A stretch of DNA of 64,000 nt from Hawksworthiomyces lignivorus. Lineage: Eukaryota > Ascomycota > Sordariomycetes > Ophiostomatales > Ophiostomataceae. A program made the position numbers and the translations under genes. This document shows, piece after piece, positions 1-10,461 of this stretch (within the stretch, counting starts at the first letter, position 1; each line of letters starts with the position of its first letter). Location: contig NTMA01000087.1 in NCBI GenBank assembly GCA_002917075.1, positions 112,267 through 176,266 of the forward strand, written 5' to 3'. The notes below the pieces were generated by a model. That model was not told where the DNA came from and searched no databases. It was given only the letters and a program-made list of their open reading frames with translations.

Positions 1-844
1 CGTCAAAGATGGCAAAGTAGCCGTTGTCCGTCTCGAGCGCGTCCTCGGCCGCGTCGGCGGCGGCGGCATCGCCGCTGCTGCCGCTGCTGCCAGTCAGCGA
101 CGACTTGGTCGAGCCCTCCTTGTCGGTGGCGCCGGCCGCCGGGGCCGGGGCCGCGGCCGCGGCCGCGGCCGCGGCAGCAGCAGCAGCGAAAGTAGACGAC
201 GACGAAGCTGGGGCCGGTGTGCGCAAAAAGTTGTACAAGAAGGCGTGGGTGTCCTCCATGGTGCGGCGGCACTTCTTGTTGCGGTCCTCCCACACGCCCA
301 CGCGGAACGTGGACCGCGGGCCCGGCAGCGACTCGCCGGCAGAGTTGTTGTGCTGGCCCTGGGGCACGGCGAGGGCGGCGTCCTGCTTGCCGAGCTTCTG
401 CAGCGGGGTCTGGCTGCTCGACGAGACCGCGTCGCCGCCGCTGCTGCCGCTGCCGCGGCTCGACGGCGAGAAGCTGAGTGAGTTCTTGGCCGACGCCAGC
501 AGGCTGCTGGCGCGGCTGCCCACGCCACTGCTCCGACGCTTCTTCTGCTCCGTGGACGTGCCCGACGTCGGCGGGCTGTTGTTGCCGGTGCGCTTTTCAC
601 TGTTGCTGCCGCCGGCCGACTTGTCAGCGCCGCTGCTGCCGGTGGGAACGGGCGCCGAGGAAGCGTGCTTCTCCGGGTCAGGCGACGGCGAGGGCGATTT
701 CTTGGTGCTTCTCCGCGAGCCGCCGCCGTTGCTGTTGCTGTTGCTGTTGCTGGTGCTGCCCGCGCTGCCGGGGCTGCCGCCGTCTCCGGCGCCGCCTGTG
801 TCGTCGATCGCGCTCTCTGCCTTGAGCGAACTGCCGCCGAACAT
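1..844 (-). CDS. PTC1: PP2C-type Ser/Thr protein phosphatase, Ptc1-like; N-terminal part, cut by window edge
   Basis: The minus strand is open from an ATG at 844-842 to the window edge (281 residues). Residues 1-175 are Ser/Gly/Asn-rich and probably disordered. The PP2C core then starts: [20 protein letters not shown] at about 181-200, where R and E of RRTMED match the family's phosphate- and metal-binding N-terminal motif. It ends with YFAIFDG at 275-281, which precedes the HAG metal motif lost beyond the edge. PP2C enzymes dephosphorylate Ser/Thr with two Mn/Mg ions; yeast Ptc1 damps MAP kinase (HOG) signalling. Between RRTMED and YFAIFD there is an unusually long insertion of about 70 residues containing a poly-Ala tract (GCC/GCG repeats at about 137-190), where yeast Ptc1 has a short loop. 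No intron is seen. The ATG was chosen because no in-frame ATG occurs just upstream. Confidence 0.85.
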   Translation of the reverse strand, partial: MFGGSSLKAESAIDDTGGAGDGGSPGSAGSTSNSNSNSNGGGSRRSTKKSPSPSPDPEKHASSAPVPTGSSGADKSAGGSNSEKRTGNNSPPTSGTSTEQKKRRSSGVGSRASSLLASAKNSLSFSPSSRGSGSSGGDAVSSSSQTPLQKLGKQDAALAVPQGQHNNSAGESLPGPRSTFRVGVWEDRNKKCRRTMEDTHAFLYNFLRTPAPASSSSTFAAAAAAAAAAAAAPAPAAGATDKEGSTKSSLTGSSGSSGDAAAADAAEDALETDNGYFAIFD

Positions 845-3026
845 CCTGTTCAGCAGGCCTCCCTGGGAGGAGAGACTGCGGCGCTTGTTGCCTGCCAGCT
901 TGGTCGGCGGTGGGTGGTTTTCCGGTTGGGGATGGATAGGTAAGGGTTTTTCGCACAACGTTTCGTGTGTCCCGAGTGTAACGTTCCGAACACGCAGGAG
1001 CTGTGGTGCACGCCGAAAGGGGGGAAGAGGTTTTTGCAGGTCGCAGAGAAGACGCCGAGTTTGGTGCTCGGAAGACGGGCGATGCAGAGAAAGGGCGGCT
1101 GGAAGGAAAGCAGGGGCCAGAGCAAAAGGAGAGATGGCGATGGGGCGAGGACGTATGTGGTAAAGCGCCCGCCAGTGATCTAAGACGCCCGTTGCTTGCT
1201 TACAGGCTGACGCGGATCGCGAGTCACGATGGTTGCAAATTCGATCAATCACGGAAAAAAAACTCCACGTTCAGAAAGACGTCAAGCTTTGGGCAAAGTA
1301 TATTAGGCACGGTCGTTTTTTTTTTGTTGGTGTTGTGTGATATTAGAGTGTATCGTGTACTGTCTAATTTGCAGAGGTGGACGAGCTGGGGGGTGGAGGC
1401 GGCGGGCCAGAACAGCTTTTGGTGCAGTAAGGGATGGACGGTAGGCTTGTTTCGGTGCTGTGGAAGGCGACAGTGGGGAGAGAGGGGGGGAGAAGAAGGA
1501 GAAGGCTAGGGGGAAGGAATGGGGGAGGGGTCCTGTGGCTTAGGCCGTATAGATGATGTAATGTAATCAACGGCGGAGAAGGAAGAAGAAAGTACAGTGG
1601 ATGCTGCTCACTAACTGTAGGGGCTAGCTAGCGAGACGAAGTACGACATAGTACGACGAAGCATTACATAGTGACACAAATGATACGACACTGAAGATTT
1701 ACAGCAGGATTGCCGCAGATACCTGGGATAGGCAAAGCTGGGGGAGCCTTTGTGGCCCATGGCTCGTTGCACACAAAATAGACCTACAGTATGGAGTAAT
1801 ACTGCATAGGAAACGATGGGTTGCTGGTAAAAAGGAGAGGAAGGGGATAAGCCAAGAGAAGTTAATACATTTCCTCAGAGAGGATGCCGGTTCGCTCGGA
1901 AGCCAGGACAGAAGCACAGGTAGAAGCAGGCGATGGTATCCCAGTCTTCCTCAAGCTGACAGGCTGTGGAGGGGGTGCATCAGTCCGTCGCGCATTGCAT
2001 CCTGCACAGGCGACATACATATGTATTGTAGTCGTAGACTGACAGACGGACAGGCGAACACATGCTCCGCGACCCAAGGGAGGACGGCGGCTAGTACTGT
2101 GGTCCCCCTGGTCCAGTCCTATTTTTTTGAGGTGCCAGACGAATGGAACGCAACCAGCTGTCTTTTTTATGTTCTTGTTTCGTTCGGTGGGCAAATGCTG
2201 TCTAATTCTGAAACAGAGGCACATCATATTGATTTGCGCCCAAGACATACATGTACGACTATAGACAGCAGGCAGCCGGCTAAGAAGGGCAAAGGATCCG
2301 CACTGGGGGGACCTAGCGTATGCAATTAGAAAGCCGTTCTCGAAGAGACGACCGCTACAGGTACCCGTACGTAGCTTAGAAACGGCAAAACGAGGCGCAG
2401 CAGTATTTTGGTGTGTGCCGCCTGCTGCAGCCGTCCACAAGCAACCGTTGTACGACTAAAAAGCCAAGACATCACTGAGATGAAGCCACAGGGCACTGTG
2501 AGAGACTGGAGGATGAACGGCGCCTAAAATAGCATGAAATAGCAAGACACGCCCGGGGAGCCGGATACTTGGGCTGGACAGGGGCACACAACGAACAGGG
2601 AAAAGCGCAGGTGACACGGTAGCGGTGCGTCTGCATCATCCTGCAGACTTGCACACACACATGTACCTTACCAATCGCCTTCTACAGGGGAGAGAAGAGG
2701 ACAGGCCTGTGCGGAGCATGTTCTCACAAGCATCCTCACAGCAAAACTCATCCGTAGCACACTAGATCCAAGCAGCTATGGGACGATGTAGAAGCAAGAC
2801 GCAAAAGAATGCGAGAAATAATAGAGAAATTTATAGAACACGAGCAGAAATGCAGGACGAGGCAAGAAAATGGTGCTAAGAAAAGAAAAGAAAAGGCCAA
2901 TAGAACACAAATGATGTTAAACACGCTGCTGCGCAGCAGAACTGCTTGTTGCACCGCTGTCTTTCTATCACACCCAATTACCACAGAGAGCAAACTTTTC
3001 CCCATCAGACGAAAGACTGACGGACT
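845..3026. other. Intergenic: upstream of PTC1, downstream of VPS2
   Basis: About 2.2 kb with no ORF that resembles a protein. It holds the PTC1 promoter and leader, G/A-rich stretches near 1380-1530, an A-run near 1255 and a T-run near 1318. The ORFs here (up to 192 codons at 1862-2440, minus) have erratic composition and no recognisable motif. Confidence 0.5.
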
Positions 3027-4093
3027 CTACCGCCGTAAGCCGTCCAGGCGAGCCTGAAGATCGTCGTCTCCTGCGTCGCCGCCGCCGCCGCCGCCGCTGC
3101 CGCCTATCGCCTGCGCAACCCTTCCTTCTGGTACCGCGGCCGACTGCAGACCCTGAGGCGTCTCTCCAAGCTAGAGCAGTGGATGGTTAGTGAACGGTTA
3201 ATGAACGTTGCAGGGACCACATGCATATGAAGGGCAAAGATATTGGGGAGGGGGGAAGTGGGAAGGACGTACAGCTTGGTTCAGGTCGACTCCAATCTCC
3301 TCCAGCACCTGCTCGACAACCTCGTCGCCTTCTTCCTCCACGCCAATGTCCATGGCGTCGTCGATGGCGTCGTCCATCATCTCTTGTCGCTGCTCCATTA
3401 TGTCGTTCTCGCGCTCAAACTCCATGGCGATGCGCTGCAAGGAAGGAAGGTTCATGGTGCGGTTCATGCTGCCGAGGGCCATCGTGGCGCCCTTCATGGC
3501 CTGCATCATCTGCTCGTTCGTCCGGTACGTCTGCAGACATCTGGTCAGCGGGATAGCTGCTCGCGATGGAACGGAGAGACCACCAGAAGGACGGCGGTGG
3601 TCGCGCCGGCGGGCTTACCTGAAGCCGGAGGGATATTTTTTGCAGCTGGCTCCGCATGCCGTAGAACTTTTCAATGTATCTGCCCCACGCGCTGAATGTC
3701 AGCTTGGAACCGAGGAAGCAGTGCCCGGACTAGTTCTTCTGGTATGGCGAATACCCACCGTCTCGTGCGCACCAGGTCCTTTGCCTGGATCTTGCATGCG
3801 CCCATCTGGCCCTTCTGGGCGCTCTGCTTGATCTGCGCGACCAGCGTCTTTTCTTGCTTCTCCAGCTTCACCCGCTGCTGGTCGAGCTCGCGGATGGCCT
3901 TGTCCAGCAGGCGCTGGTTCTTGCGCAGACGCTCCGCAGGCGTCATGCGCTTTCCGAATGCCCATTCCAAGATCTGCAGCAGTGGGCGAGATAAGAAATC
4001 GCGAGTCAGTCATCAGCCTGCAACATGGTCTCCTCGCAGGCCAGTCCGGGTCATATTGGAGCCTGCAGGTTCATCAGATGGTCTCACATTCAT
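3027..4093 (-). CDS. VPS2: Vps2/CHMP2 ESCRT-III subunit
   Basis: The model has five exons: 4093-4088, 3973-3759, 3679-3619, 3530-3273 and 3170-3027, giving 227 residues. The first exon is only six bases (ATG AAT, followed by GTGAGA). The protein starts MNILEWAFGKRMTPAERLRK and contains KDLVRTRRYIEKFYGMRSQL and MKGATMALGSMNRTMNLP, the signature of Vps2/CHMP2. Basic helices 1-2 are followed by an acidic region (EEEGDEVVEQVLEEIGVDL). The C-terminus, DDDLQARLDGLRR, is the MIT-interacting motif that recruits the Vps4 ATPase. With Vps24 it caps Snf7 filaments on endosomes for multivesicular body sorting, and it also acts in membrane scission and nuclear envelope repair. A Gly run (six residues) precedes the tail. 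Length fits the family (about 220-230). It is divergent from FZO1. Confidence 0.95.
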
Positions 4094-5228
4094 GGTATCG
4101 ACGTCTGCCTCTCAGCAGCTGGCTGCTTCACCGATAGAGAGAGATCGTAGTGTTCGGCTTGGCAATTTGTGAACAGATCAATCCAGCAACCTTGTCCAGC
4201 TCGGTCGTCTGTGTCGTGCGTTATGGCGTCGTTGTGGCAGTTCGTCGTGTCGGTGTCGTCGCGAAGGGAGTGCAGTGTCGTCGCCGTTTTTGGTGGCGTT
4301 GTAGTTGCGACTCGGGAGGTCCGAGATAAGGCAGCAGTAATTGTCACAAGGGAAAAGCGCCAGAAAGGGCTGGCCGAGCCACCTAGCTCCAGCGTGCTAT
4401 GGCTTGGCAAAAGAGGCACTAATTAGCAGCCTTTTCCCCTCCAGCACGAGCGAGCGAAGCTAGCCCTTCACTGATGGACGATCAATGTGCGTATGGCCCG
4501 CGCACAGTAACACAGACGCAGTCTCTCTTTGTCGGTGTGGATATATTAAACGGTGACGTTCGAGAACAGGAGCTGCGGTCTGGCTGTTTTTGAGGTGCGG
4601 TACGAGTACGTGCTACAAGTTAGATAGCAGAAGAGTGGACAGGGCAAAAAGCAAAATCAGCCCGCTGGTGCTGTCCCACACGTCAGCGTGCTCGTACCGT
4701 ACTGTGTCGTTTTTTACTGCGTCACTCCATGTTACTCCATTCCTTAAAGCGCTACTCGCTCCGTGTGCACTGTACGACGTACTATGCTAACTCTACTTAG
4801 ACTTACTCGTTACGTCTTACTCTTTAAAGCCCCCCCAGACGCCCTATAATACTCTATACCAGTACTCATTGCCCTGTAATATACCTCTCTCTGTCTCTCA
4901 CCGCCCTCTAATTGACATTTCAAACACCGCGGGTGGGATTGTGGCTGGACCAATCACATCCGCCCACGAGCGGTGTGGCACCCGGAAATTTCGCCTCTTT
5001 TTCTCAGTCGAGAAATCACACGGCTTTTCTCTCTCCACCCCCCCCCCGGCCTTTGGGTACAAACCATTGATTGATGATCAGAAAAAGAAAAGTCGACAAG
5101 AGAGATAGAAAGACATTGGAAGAACGACAAGACCGACGAGCCATCTCGACCCGGGACATTTCTCCCTCTTGCCCCTCCATCTTTTAAAAATTGCCCATTC
5201 CGGACTCCATGGCAGCGGCTTCTACGAG
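4094..5228. other. Divergent promoter region VPS2 / FZO1
   Basis: About 1.1 kb between two divergent start codons, with no convincing ORF. A CCAAT-type sequence, GGACCAATCA, lies at 4947-4956, about 275 bases before the FZO1 ATG, and CT-rich stretches follow near 4985-5045. These are usual for fungal promoters; the CCAAT assignment is from sequence only. Confidence 0.4.
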
Positions 5229-5232
5229 ATGA
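5209..5232 (+). promoter_or_regulatory. Seven-codon upstream ORF overlapping the FZO1 start (ATGA)
   Basis: An ATG at 5209 opens a seven-codon ORF whose TGA stop (5230-5232) overlaps the FZO1 ATG (5229-5231) as ATGA. It lies in another frame from FZO1. If the leader is transcribed through this point, ribosomes would meet this start first, then stop exactly at the FZO1 start. This arrangement could allow termination-reinitiation or lower FZO1 output. Leader extent is not known from sequence. Confidence 0.4.
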
Positions 5233-8120
5233 GCCAGAAACCGCTGCGAGACAAGGGGAAGCGCCCCCATCACGACAAAGAAGACTCTGCGGGAGTCGGT
5301 GAGCGGGATGGCGGCGGTGCAGGGTCTGCCGGCGACTCTGCAGCGCTGCCGCAGGCGCGGCGCCCCGGCTACATGACCGTGGGCACCGGCTCGACGTCCG
5401 AGCACGCCGCGCGCCTGCAGTCTCTCCTCGACAACGACTCGGGCTACGGCGGCAGCTCGACCGGCGACGACGACGGCCGCTCCGTGCTGAGCTCGTCCTA
5501 CGCCGCCTGGGACGCCGGCGTGCACGACGACCCCTACCTGCGCAACCGCCTCCAACAACACGCCACCTCGTCGTCGGCCGGCGCCGGCGCCGACCTCGAC
5601 CGCCGCCTGCAGGCCGGCGCCATCCACCAGATGTGGTACAACCAGCATCGCGTCGCGCTCGGCAAGTCCATCAGCCAGGTCGTCGAACTGCTCAAGGGCC
5701 TGCAGGCCACCAACACCTCCTGGCCCGCCTACTACCCCGCCGTGCAGCGCGCCGGCGCTGGTGCTGCGCTCCCGCCTGCTGCTGCCGCCGGCGCGGCGCC
5801 CCGGCCGGGCCTGCAGCACGCCCACACGACCGTCGGCGACCTCATCGCCGCCGGCGCGGCCTCGGCCGCCTTCGGCGAGCAGCCCCCGAACGGCCCGCTG
5901 CGGCGCTCAAACACGCTCGACGACAGCCTGCGGGCCGAGTCCAGCAGGGCGGGCGAGTCCCGCACGGCAGCGGCCACTACCGCCGCCGCCGCAGAGCCCC
6001 GGCTCGTCACCCCGCAGATCGCCCAGGAGTTCTCCGTGCTCAAGCTCGACCTCAAGCTCGGTGGCCTGCACCAGGCCGAGCTCGTCCACTCGCTCGAAAA
6101 GGGCTCCGTGGCGTCGCTGCTCGACGAGAAGATCCGCTCCAGCATCAAGCACCTGCTGGCCCTGCGCGAGCGCATCGAGGACATCTCCAGCAAGGTGCTC
6201 ATCACCGGCGACCTCAACGCCGGCAAGTCCACCTTTTGCAATGCCCTCTTGCGCCGCAAGATCCTGCCCGAGGACCAGCAGCCCTGCACCAGCATCTTCT
6301 GCGAGGTGCTCGACGCCAGCGAGAACAGCGGCGTCGAGGAAGTCCACGCCGTCCACCGCGACGCCGCCTACAACCGCAACGACGAGTCCACCTACGACGT
6401 CTTCTCCCTGCGCGAGCTCGACAAGATCGTCACCGACAACTCCACCTACATGCAGTGCAAGGTCTACGTCAAGGATGTGCGCTCCGTCGACGAGTCGCTG
6501 CTCAGCAACGGCATCGTCGACATCGCCCTCATCGACGCTCCCGGCCTCAACTCCGACACCACCAAGACCACCGCCGTCTTCGCCCGCCAGGAGGAGATCG
6601 ATGTCGTCGTCTTCGTCGTCTCCGCCGCCAACCACTTCACCCTGACCGCCACCGAGTTCATCCGCGCCGCCGCCGCCGAGAAGGCCTACTTCTTCTTCGT
6701 CGTCAACGGCTTCGACGTCATCCGCGACCAGGACCGCTGCCGCAAGATGATCCTCGACCAGGTCTCCGGCCTGAGCCCCCAGACCCACAAGGAGGCCCAG
6801 GAGCTCGTCCACTTCGTCTCCAGCAACGCCATCCCCATGGCCCCGTCGCCGCCCGGCGGTCCACCCGGCGGTCCACCCGGCGGCCCGGGGGGAAGCGGCA
6901 GCGGCAGCTCTTCAGGCGGCGGCGGCGGTGGGGACGACAGCGACCCGTCGGACAAGGGCAAGGGCAAGGAGAAGCAGCGCGACTTTGAGAACATGGAGCA
7001 GTCGCTGCGCCGGTTCGTCCTGGAGAAGCGGGCGCAGTCCAAGCTGGCGCCGGCCAAGAACTACCTCCTCAACATCCTCAACGACGTCAACGCCCTCGCC
7101 ACCGTCAACGTCGAGGTCGCCCAGTCCGAGATCGCCCGCGTCATCGGCGAGCTCAGCGAGATCGAGCCCCTGCTCGAGACCAACAAGAAGGCCAAGACCG
7201 AGGTCGCCGCCGAGGCCGAGCAGATCATCGAGCAGACCTGCAAGGACGTCTACGACCGCAGCCGCCAAGTCATCGGCTTCTCCATCGCCCACGCCGGCGA
7301 CGAGAACCTCGGCGTGCCCTACCCGGGCCTCCTGTCCTGCCTCCAGTACGCCGACGAGATCAAGCAGGCCATGTTTGCGCGCATCGCCGCCTCCGTCGCC
7401 GAGTGCGAGGAGACGGCCCGCAACCGGGCCGTCGGCGGCGTCAACGCCCTCAAGCAGCTCGGCATCCTCCACCTCGGCAGCGACTACGCCGACCTCAACT
7501 TCCGCCCCGAGTTCATGTTCCGCCGCCGCCGCGACGAGCTGGCCCGCCGCCTCGACGTCCCCACCGAGCTCTGGGACTTTGTCGACGTCTCCACCCTGCT
7601 GCAGCGCCAGGAGAAGATGGCCGGCACCGGCATGGCCCTCACCCTCGCCACCGCCCTCGGCGGCCGCCTCGTCGGCGCCCAGTCCTGGATGGACCACGCC
7701 TTCTCCGCCGCCAAGCTCATGGGCAGCAACAGCACCCGTCGCCTGCTGATCCCGGGCCTCGTCCTCGCCGTCCTCGCTGCCGCCGGCTACGTTCTGTCCC
7801 AGATCCCCCAGTCCCTGCCCCACCGCCTGGCCCACAAGATCGAGTCGCGCCTCGCCGCCATCGACTACGTCCACCACAACTCGAGCCGCATCGCCGGCAC
7901 CGTCCGCAAGGTCCTGCGCTACCCGGCCGACTCCATCCGCGACGGCCTCAACCGGTCCGTCGACCAGCTCGGCACCCGCAGAGAAGACACGCTCAAGGTC
8001 AAGGCCGAGAGCGAGGTGGCCCTCAAGTACTTTAGCAACCTGGTCACCGACAGCGCCCGCCAGCGCGCCGCCGTCGTCGCCCTGGACCTGGAGGCCCCGC
8101 CTCCGGGCGCGGCCAACTAG
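5229..8120 (+). CDS. FZO1: Mitofusin, transmembrane dynamin-like GTPase of the mitochondrial outer membrane
   Basis: One uninterrupted exon of 963 residues. Start chosen as the first in-frame ATG (MSQKPLRDKG). Residues 1-300 are Ala/Ser-rich and disordered. The GTPase domain has G1 GDLNAGKST (about 327-335), G3 DAPG (436-439) and VVNGFD as the G4 region. A Pro/Gly-rich linker (PPGG repeats, then Gly/Ser runs; about 539-575) leads to a coiled coil, HR1-like and rich in Glu/Ala (about 590-690). A hydrophobic membrane segment lies at about 838-860 (LIPGLVLAVLAAAGYVLSQI), followed by a C-terminal helical HR2 region. Fzo1 tethers and fuses mitochondrial outer membranes. Codon use is strongly GC-biased (C-ending codons), more than in neighbouring genes. 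Length is above yeast Fzo1 (855) because of the N-terminal and linker regions. Confidence 0.95.
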   Translation: MSQKPLRDKGKRPHHDKEDSAGVGERDGGGAGSAGDSAALPQARRPGYMTVGTGSTSEHAARLQSLLDNDSGYGGSSTGDDDGRSVLSSSYAAWDAGVHDDPYLRNRLQQHATSSSAGAGADLDRRLQAGAIHQMWYNQHRVALGKSISQVVELLKGLQATNTSWPAYYPAVQRAGAGAALPPAAAAGAAPRPGLQHAHTTVGDLIAAGAASAAFGEQPPNGPLRRSNTLDDSLRAESSRAGESRTAAATTAAAAEPRLVTPQIAQEFSVLKLDLKLGGLHQAELVHSLEKGSVASLLDEKIRSSIKHLLALRERIEDISSKVLITGDLNAGKSTFCNALLRRKILPEDQQPCTSIFCEVLDASENSGVEEVHAVHRDAAYNRNDESTYDVFSLRELDKIVTDNSTYMQCKVYVKDVRSVDESLLSNGIVDIALIDAPGLNSDTTKTTAVFARQEEIDVVVFVVSAANHFTLTATEFIRAAAAEKAYFFFVVNGFDVIRDQDRCRKMILDQVSGLSPQTHKEAQELVHFVSSNAIPMAPSPPGGPPGGPPGGPGGSGSGSSSGGGGGGDDSDPSDKGKGKEKQRDFENMEQSLRRFVLEKRAQSKLAPAKNYLLNILNDVNALATVNVEVAQSEIARVIGELSEIEPLLETNKKAKTEVAAEAEQIIEQTCKDVYDRSRQVIGFSIAHAGDENLGVPYPGLLSCLQYADEIKQAMFARIAASVAECEETARNRAVGGVNALKQLGILHLGSDYADLNFRPEFMFRRRRDELARRLDVPTELWDFVDVSTLLQRQEKMAGTGMALTLATALGGRLVGAQSWMDHAFSAAKLMGSNSTRRLLIPGLVLAVLAAAGYVLSQIPQSLPHRLAHKIESRLAAIDYVHHNSSRIAGTVRKVLRYPADSIRDGLNRSVDQLGTRREDTLKVKAESEVALKYFSNLVTDSARQRAAVVALDLEAPPPGAAN

Positions 8121-9254
8121 GCTCTCTGGCGATGGCACCCCGGCAGCGTCGCAGAGAGAACGGCTTTTTCGCTTTTCGCCCCAGGGCTGGAGGCTCCTCT
8201 AGCTGCACGTTGTTTCGATGCTGCGGGGAGCATTCTCCTGCTATGATGCCTCACCAGGGGACGACATTTTACAGAGGCATTCTGGCTGGAATTGTTTAAA
8301 GGTGGACGAGTCTCTGGACTTCGCTGTTTCACTCATCCTCCTACCTTCCTCCCCTGTCTCTTATCTTCTTTCGCTTCACATATTTGATTCCCCTCTCTTT
8401 CTATTGAATATTCTCCCTTTGTTTTCGCTGTATCTATTATTTTCAGCTCTCGGGATTATAAGCTAGCCGCACACACATAGATCCTACCGCAGAGACGCCA
8501 CGTCGCACGTTTGAATGATTGGGCATGCAATGTCATTTTATGTTTTGTAACGACAGTCAAAATAGAAAAAAAAAATCGAAGCATCATACTACGTTTCCGC
8601 AGCGCAATTCGCTTCCTACCATGTGCATGCCGCCCTACGACGAGTGCCATTGAGCAGGCCGCTGTATTGTTTTTTTCCAGATTGGGAAATGCATTCTCAT
8701 CAGACTACCTCTAATATGTACATATACCAACCGTGCGACACACCCCCCAGCCGTGAAATCATTGAGAGAAGATGAACCCAGAGCCAAACTGGGCCTAAAT
8801 ATAAGTCGTACATGTGCTGTAAATAATGAAATTGAGATGTGCAAATGCGGAACCTCGAAAGACCCGGCTGCCAAACCCCAAACCTCAGAAAACGCAGAAA
8901 TAGAAAAAGTCAAAAGAGAATGTGAGCATAGGCCGCGGCAGTCGTGGAGCAGCAGAAGCTGGGAAACTCGTCCTTGACATAGCGTGGACGTCAGGTATTG
9001 CCGAGCCACCTAAATCCGCCACGCTTTCTCGAAAGCCTGACCAGAAAGCCCTCATCTCTGCTTAAGACCTCCAGTTTCGTCGCCTTGTGTCTCTTTGGAT
9101 ATGCTTCGTCAAAATCTCGTATTATCTTTTCCTTGTCCCATTTTGTATTATGTGACACCTCCATCATTTGTATCCCTGTCGACGCCGTCTTTGGACTTTT
9201 CCCGCATGCGCCATGCTGAAGTTCCCCAACTCTCTTTTTTTTTTCTCTTTTTTT
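8121..9254. other. Intergenic between convergent FZO1 and TOM22
   Basis: About 1.1 kb holding both 3' UTRs. T- and CT-rich stretches lie at 8330-8460 and 9225-9258. No ORF here resembles a protein. Confidence 0.45.
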
Positions 9255-9842
9255 TTACAATGCAGGTCGTGCTCCTGCGCCGCCAAGCGCGGCACCAACC
9301 TGCGCCGCTGTGTCGCCGCCCTCCCGCTTCTCGCCCGCCGGGCCCGCCGTCAGCAGCTCGCTGCCCATCTCGCGCATGCGCTGCTCCTGCTCCATTGCCA
9401 GGATATTCTGCTCCTCGGCCCAGGACAGCGCAAAGGGGATGCCGACCAGCAGGGCGCTCACGGAGATGGTCCAGGCGGCGCGGCCGAGGAACGTCAGCGA
9501 CGTGCGCACGACGCGGTTGCCAAACTGGTAGTTGCTGTAGAACCAGCCCCGCGTGGTCGGTGGGACGATGTCCCGCAGGGCGTAGAGCCGCTCAAGCAGC
9601 GATTCGCGGCTGGGGTCGTAGTCTGAGTCTGTCGAGATCTCCGAGTCTGAAATTTTGGTGCCGTTCCGTCAGCAGGATTCTCATGTCATATTGTGGGTCA
9701 GGAGGCTAAAAAGGAAGTCGAAACCAGGCAATCTTCGTCTGCACTGCAGCAACATACCAGTATCGGTGAAATCGTCCTCTTCCTCAGCCACCGTGGGGTG
9801 CTGTTGGTACGCCTCGTCCTCGACTTCAACTAATTGGACCAT
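9255..9842 (-). CDS. TOM22: Mitochondrial import receptor subunit Tom22
   Basis: Two exons, 9842-9758 and 9646-9255 (111-nt intron, GTATGT...CAG), giving 158 residues. The N-terminal half is acidic and cytosolic ([14 protein letters not shown]..., [21 protein letters not shown]). Next comes the conserved [20 protein letters not shown] segment and one membrane anchor ([20 protein letters not shown], about residues 83-102). The C-terminal intermembrane part contains [22 protein letters not shown], a strong match to fungal Tom22. Tom22 is the central receptor of the TOM complex: it binds presequences on both sides and connects Tom20 to Tom40. Here the usual short C-terminus is extended by about 25 residues rich in Gly/Ala ([12 protein letters not shown]... 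ending in RPAL). Confidence 0.95.
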
Positions 9843-10461
9843 CTTGGGTTGTCTTCTGTGATTCCCCGGTTCTTGGTTGGGCAGTCAGTTGACACGATAG
9901 ATGTCGTGCTGGTTCACGTCGCTGGTGGAATGGGAAATGGAAGCGGGACTCAAAGAGGATGCTCAAAAATTTGGTTGCAGGACTACAAGCGCAGAATTTT
10001 TTGAGCCCCAAAGATAGGCCACGTGACACCTCAGACGTCACACAGCGGCTGGAATTAAGTTCTGCTTATTCTCCAACAGACATATTGGTCCATTCTTAAT
10101 TTCGAGTACATGTATTAGTGACCGTTTTTGCAGCATTTTGAAGATGTGGACTTCGGCAGCGCGCATTTTCTCTTAGAACAGAATAAAAAAATTCAAAGAT
10201 TCAACAGAGTCTTTGTCCAAGTCTCGGGCAATTTCTTTGATCATCTAATATACGTTTTAAAGGCGGTCTATAGCTATCATCGGAACACAAAACATAATGT
10301 AAAGCTCTGTAAAATAATAAAATCTCATAACTGCTCGTATGGTTTCGCGTTCTTTGGTATCATGCACCTCCGCCACCCCCGTCTCAAGATTAATTTTTAA
10401 TATAAAGCATTCAAAATCAAAGCAATGGCCTAGAAGCCTTTCCGCACGTGCGGTCTCTAGT
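9843..10461. other. Intergenic upstream of TOM22, downstream of the antiporter
   Basis: 619 bases holding the TOM22 promoter and the antiporter 3' UTR. AT-rich from 10050 to 10430. No coding ORF is supported. Confidence 0.4.
10020..10041 (-). promoter_or_regulatory. Possible bZIP/bHLH sites upstream of TOM22 (CACGTGAC and GACGTCAC)
   Basis: CACGTGAC at 10020-10027 and GACGTCAC at 10034-10041 lie six bases apart, about 180-200 bases before the TOM22 ATG. The first is an E-box, the second matches the CRE/ATF core. Their closeness and position fit a promoter element. Function is inferred from motif only. Confidence 0.35.

Noticed and set aside
24..1163. 379-codon plus-strand frame with Leu/Pro/Ser-rich product
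   Set aside because: Shadow of the PTC1 coding strand, extended into the leader; the minus strand has clear PP2C motifs.
1862..2440. 192-codon minus-strand ORF
   Set aside because: No family resemblance, unusual composition, no leader or intron structure; likely chance.
5169..5228. Upstream extension of the FZO1 frame to a TTG codon
   Set aside because: Fungal nuclear genes rarely start at TTG, and the extension is not conserved-looking; the ATG at 5229 suffices.
6912..8138. 408-codon open frame on the minus strand
   Set aside because: It is the antisense shadow of the GC-biased FZO1 gene; its Gly/Val/Ala/Asp-rich product has no motif.
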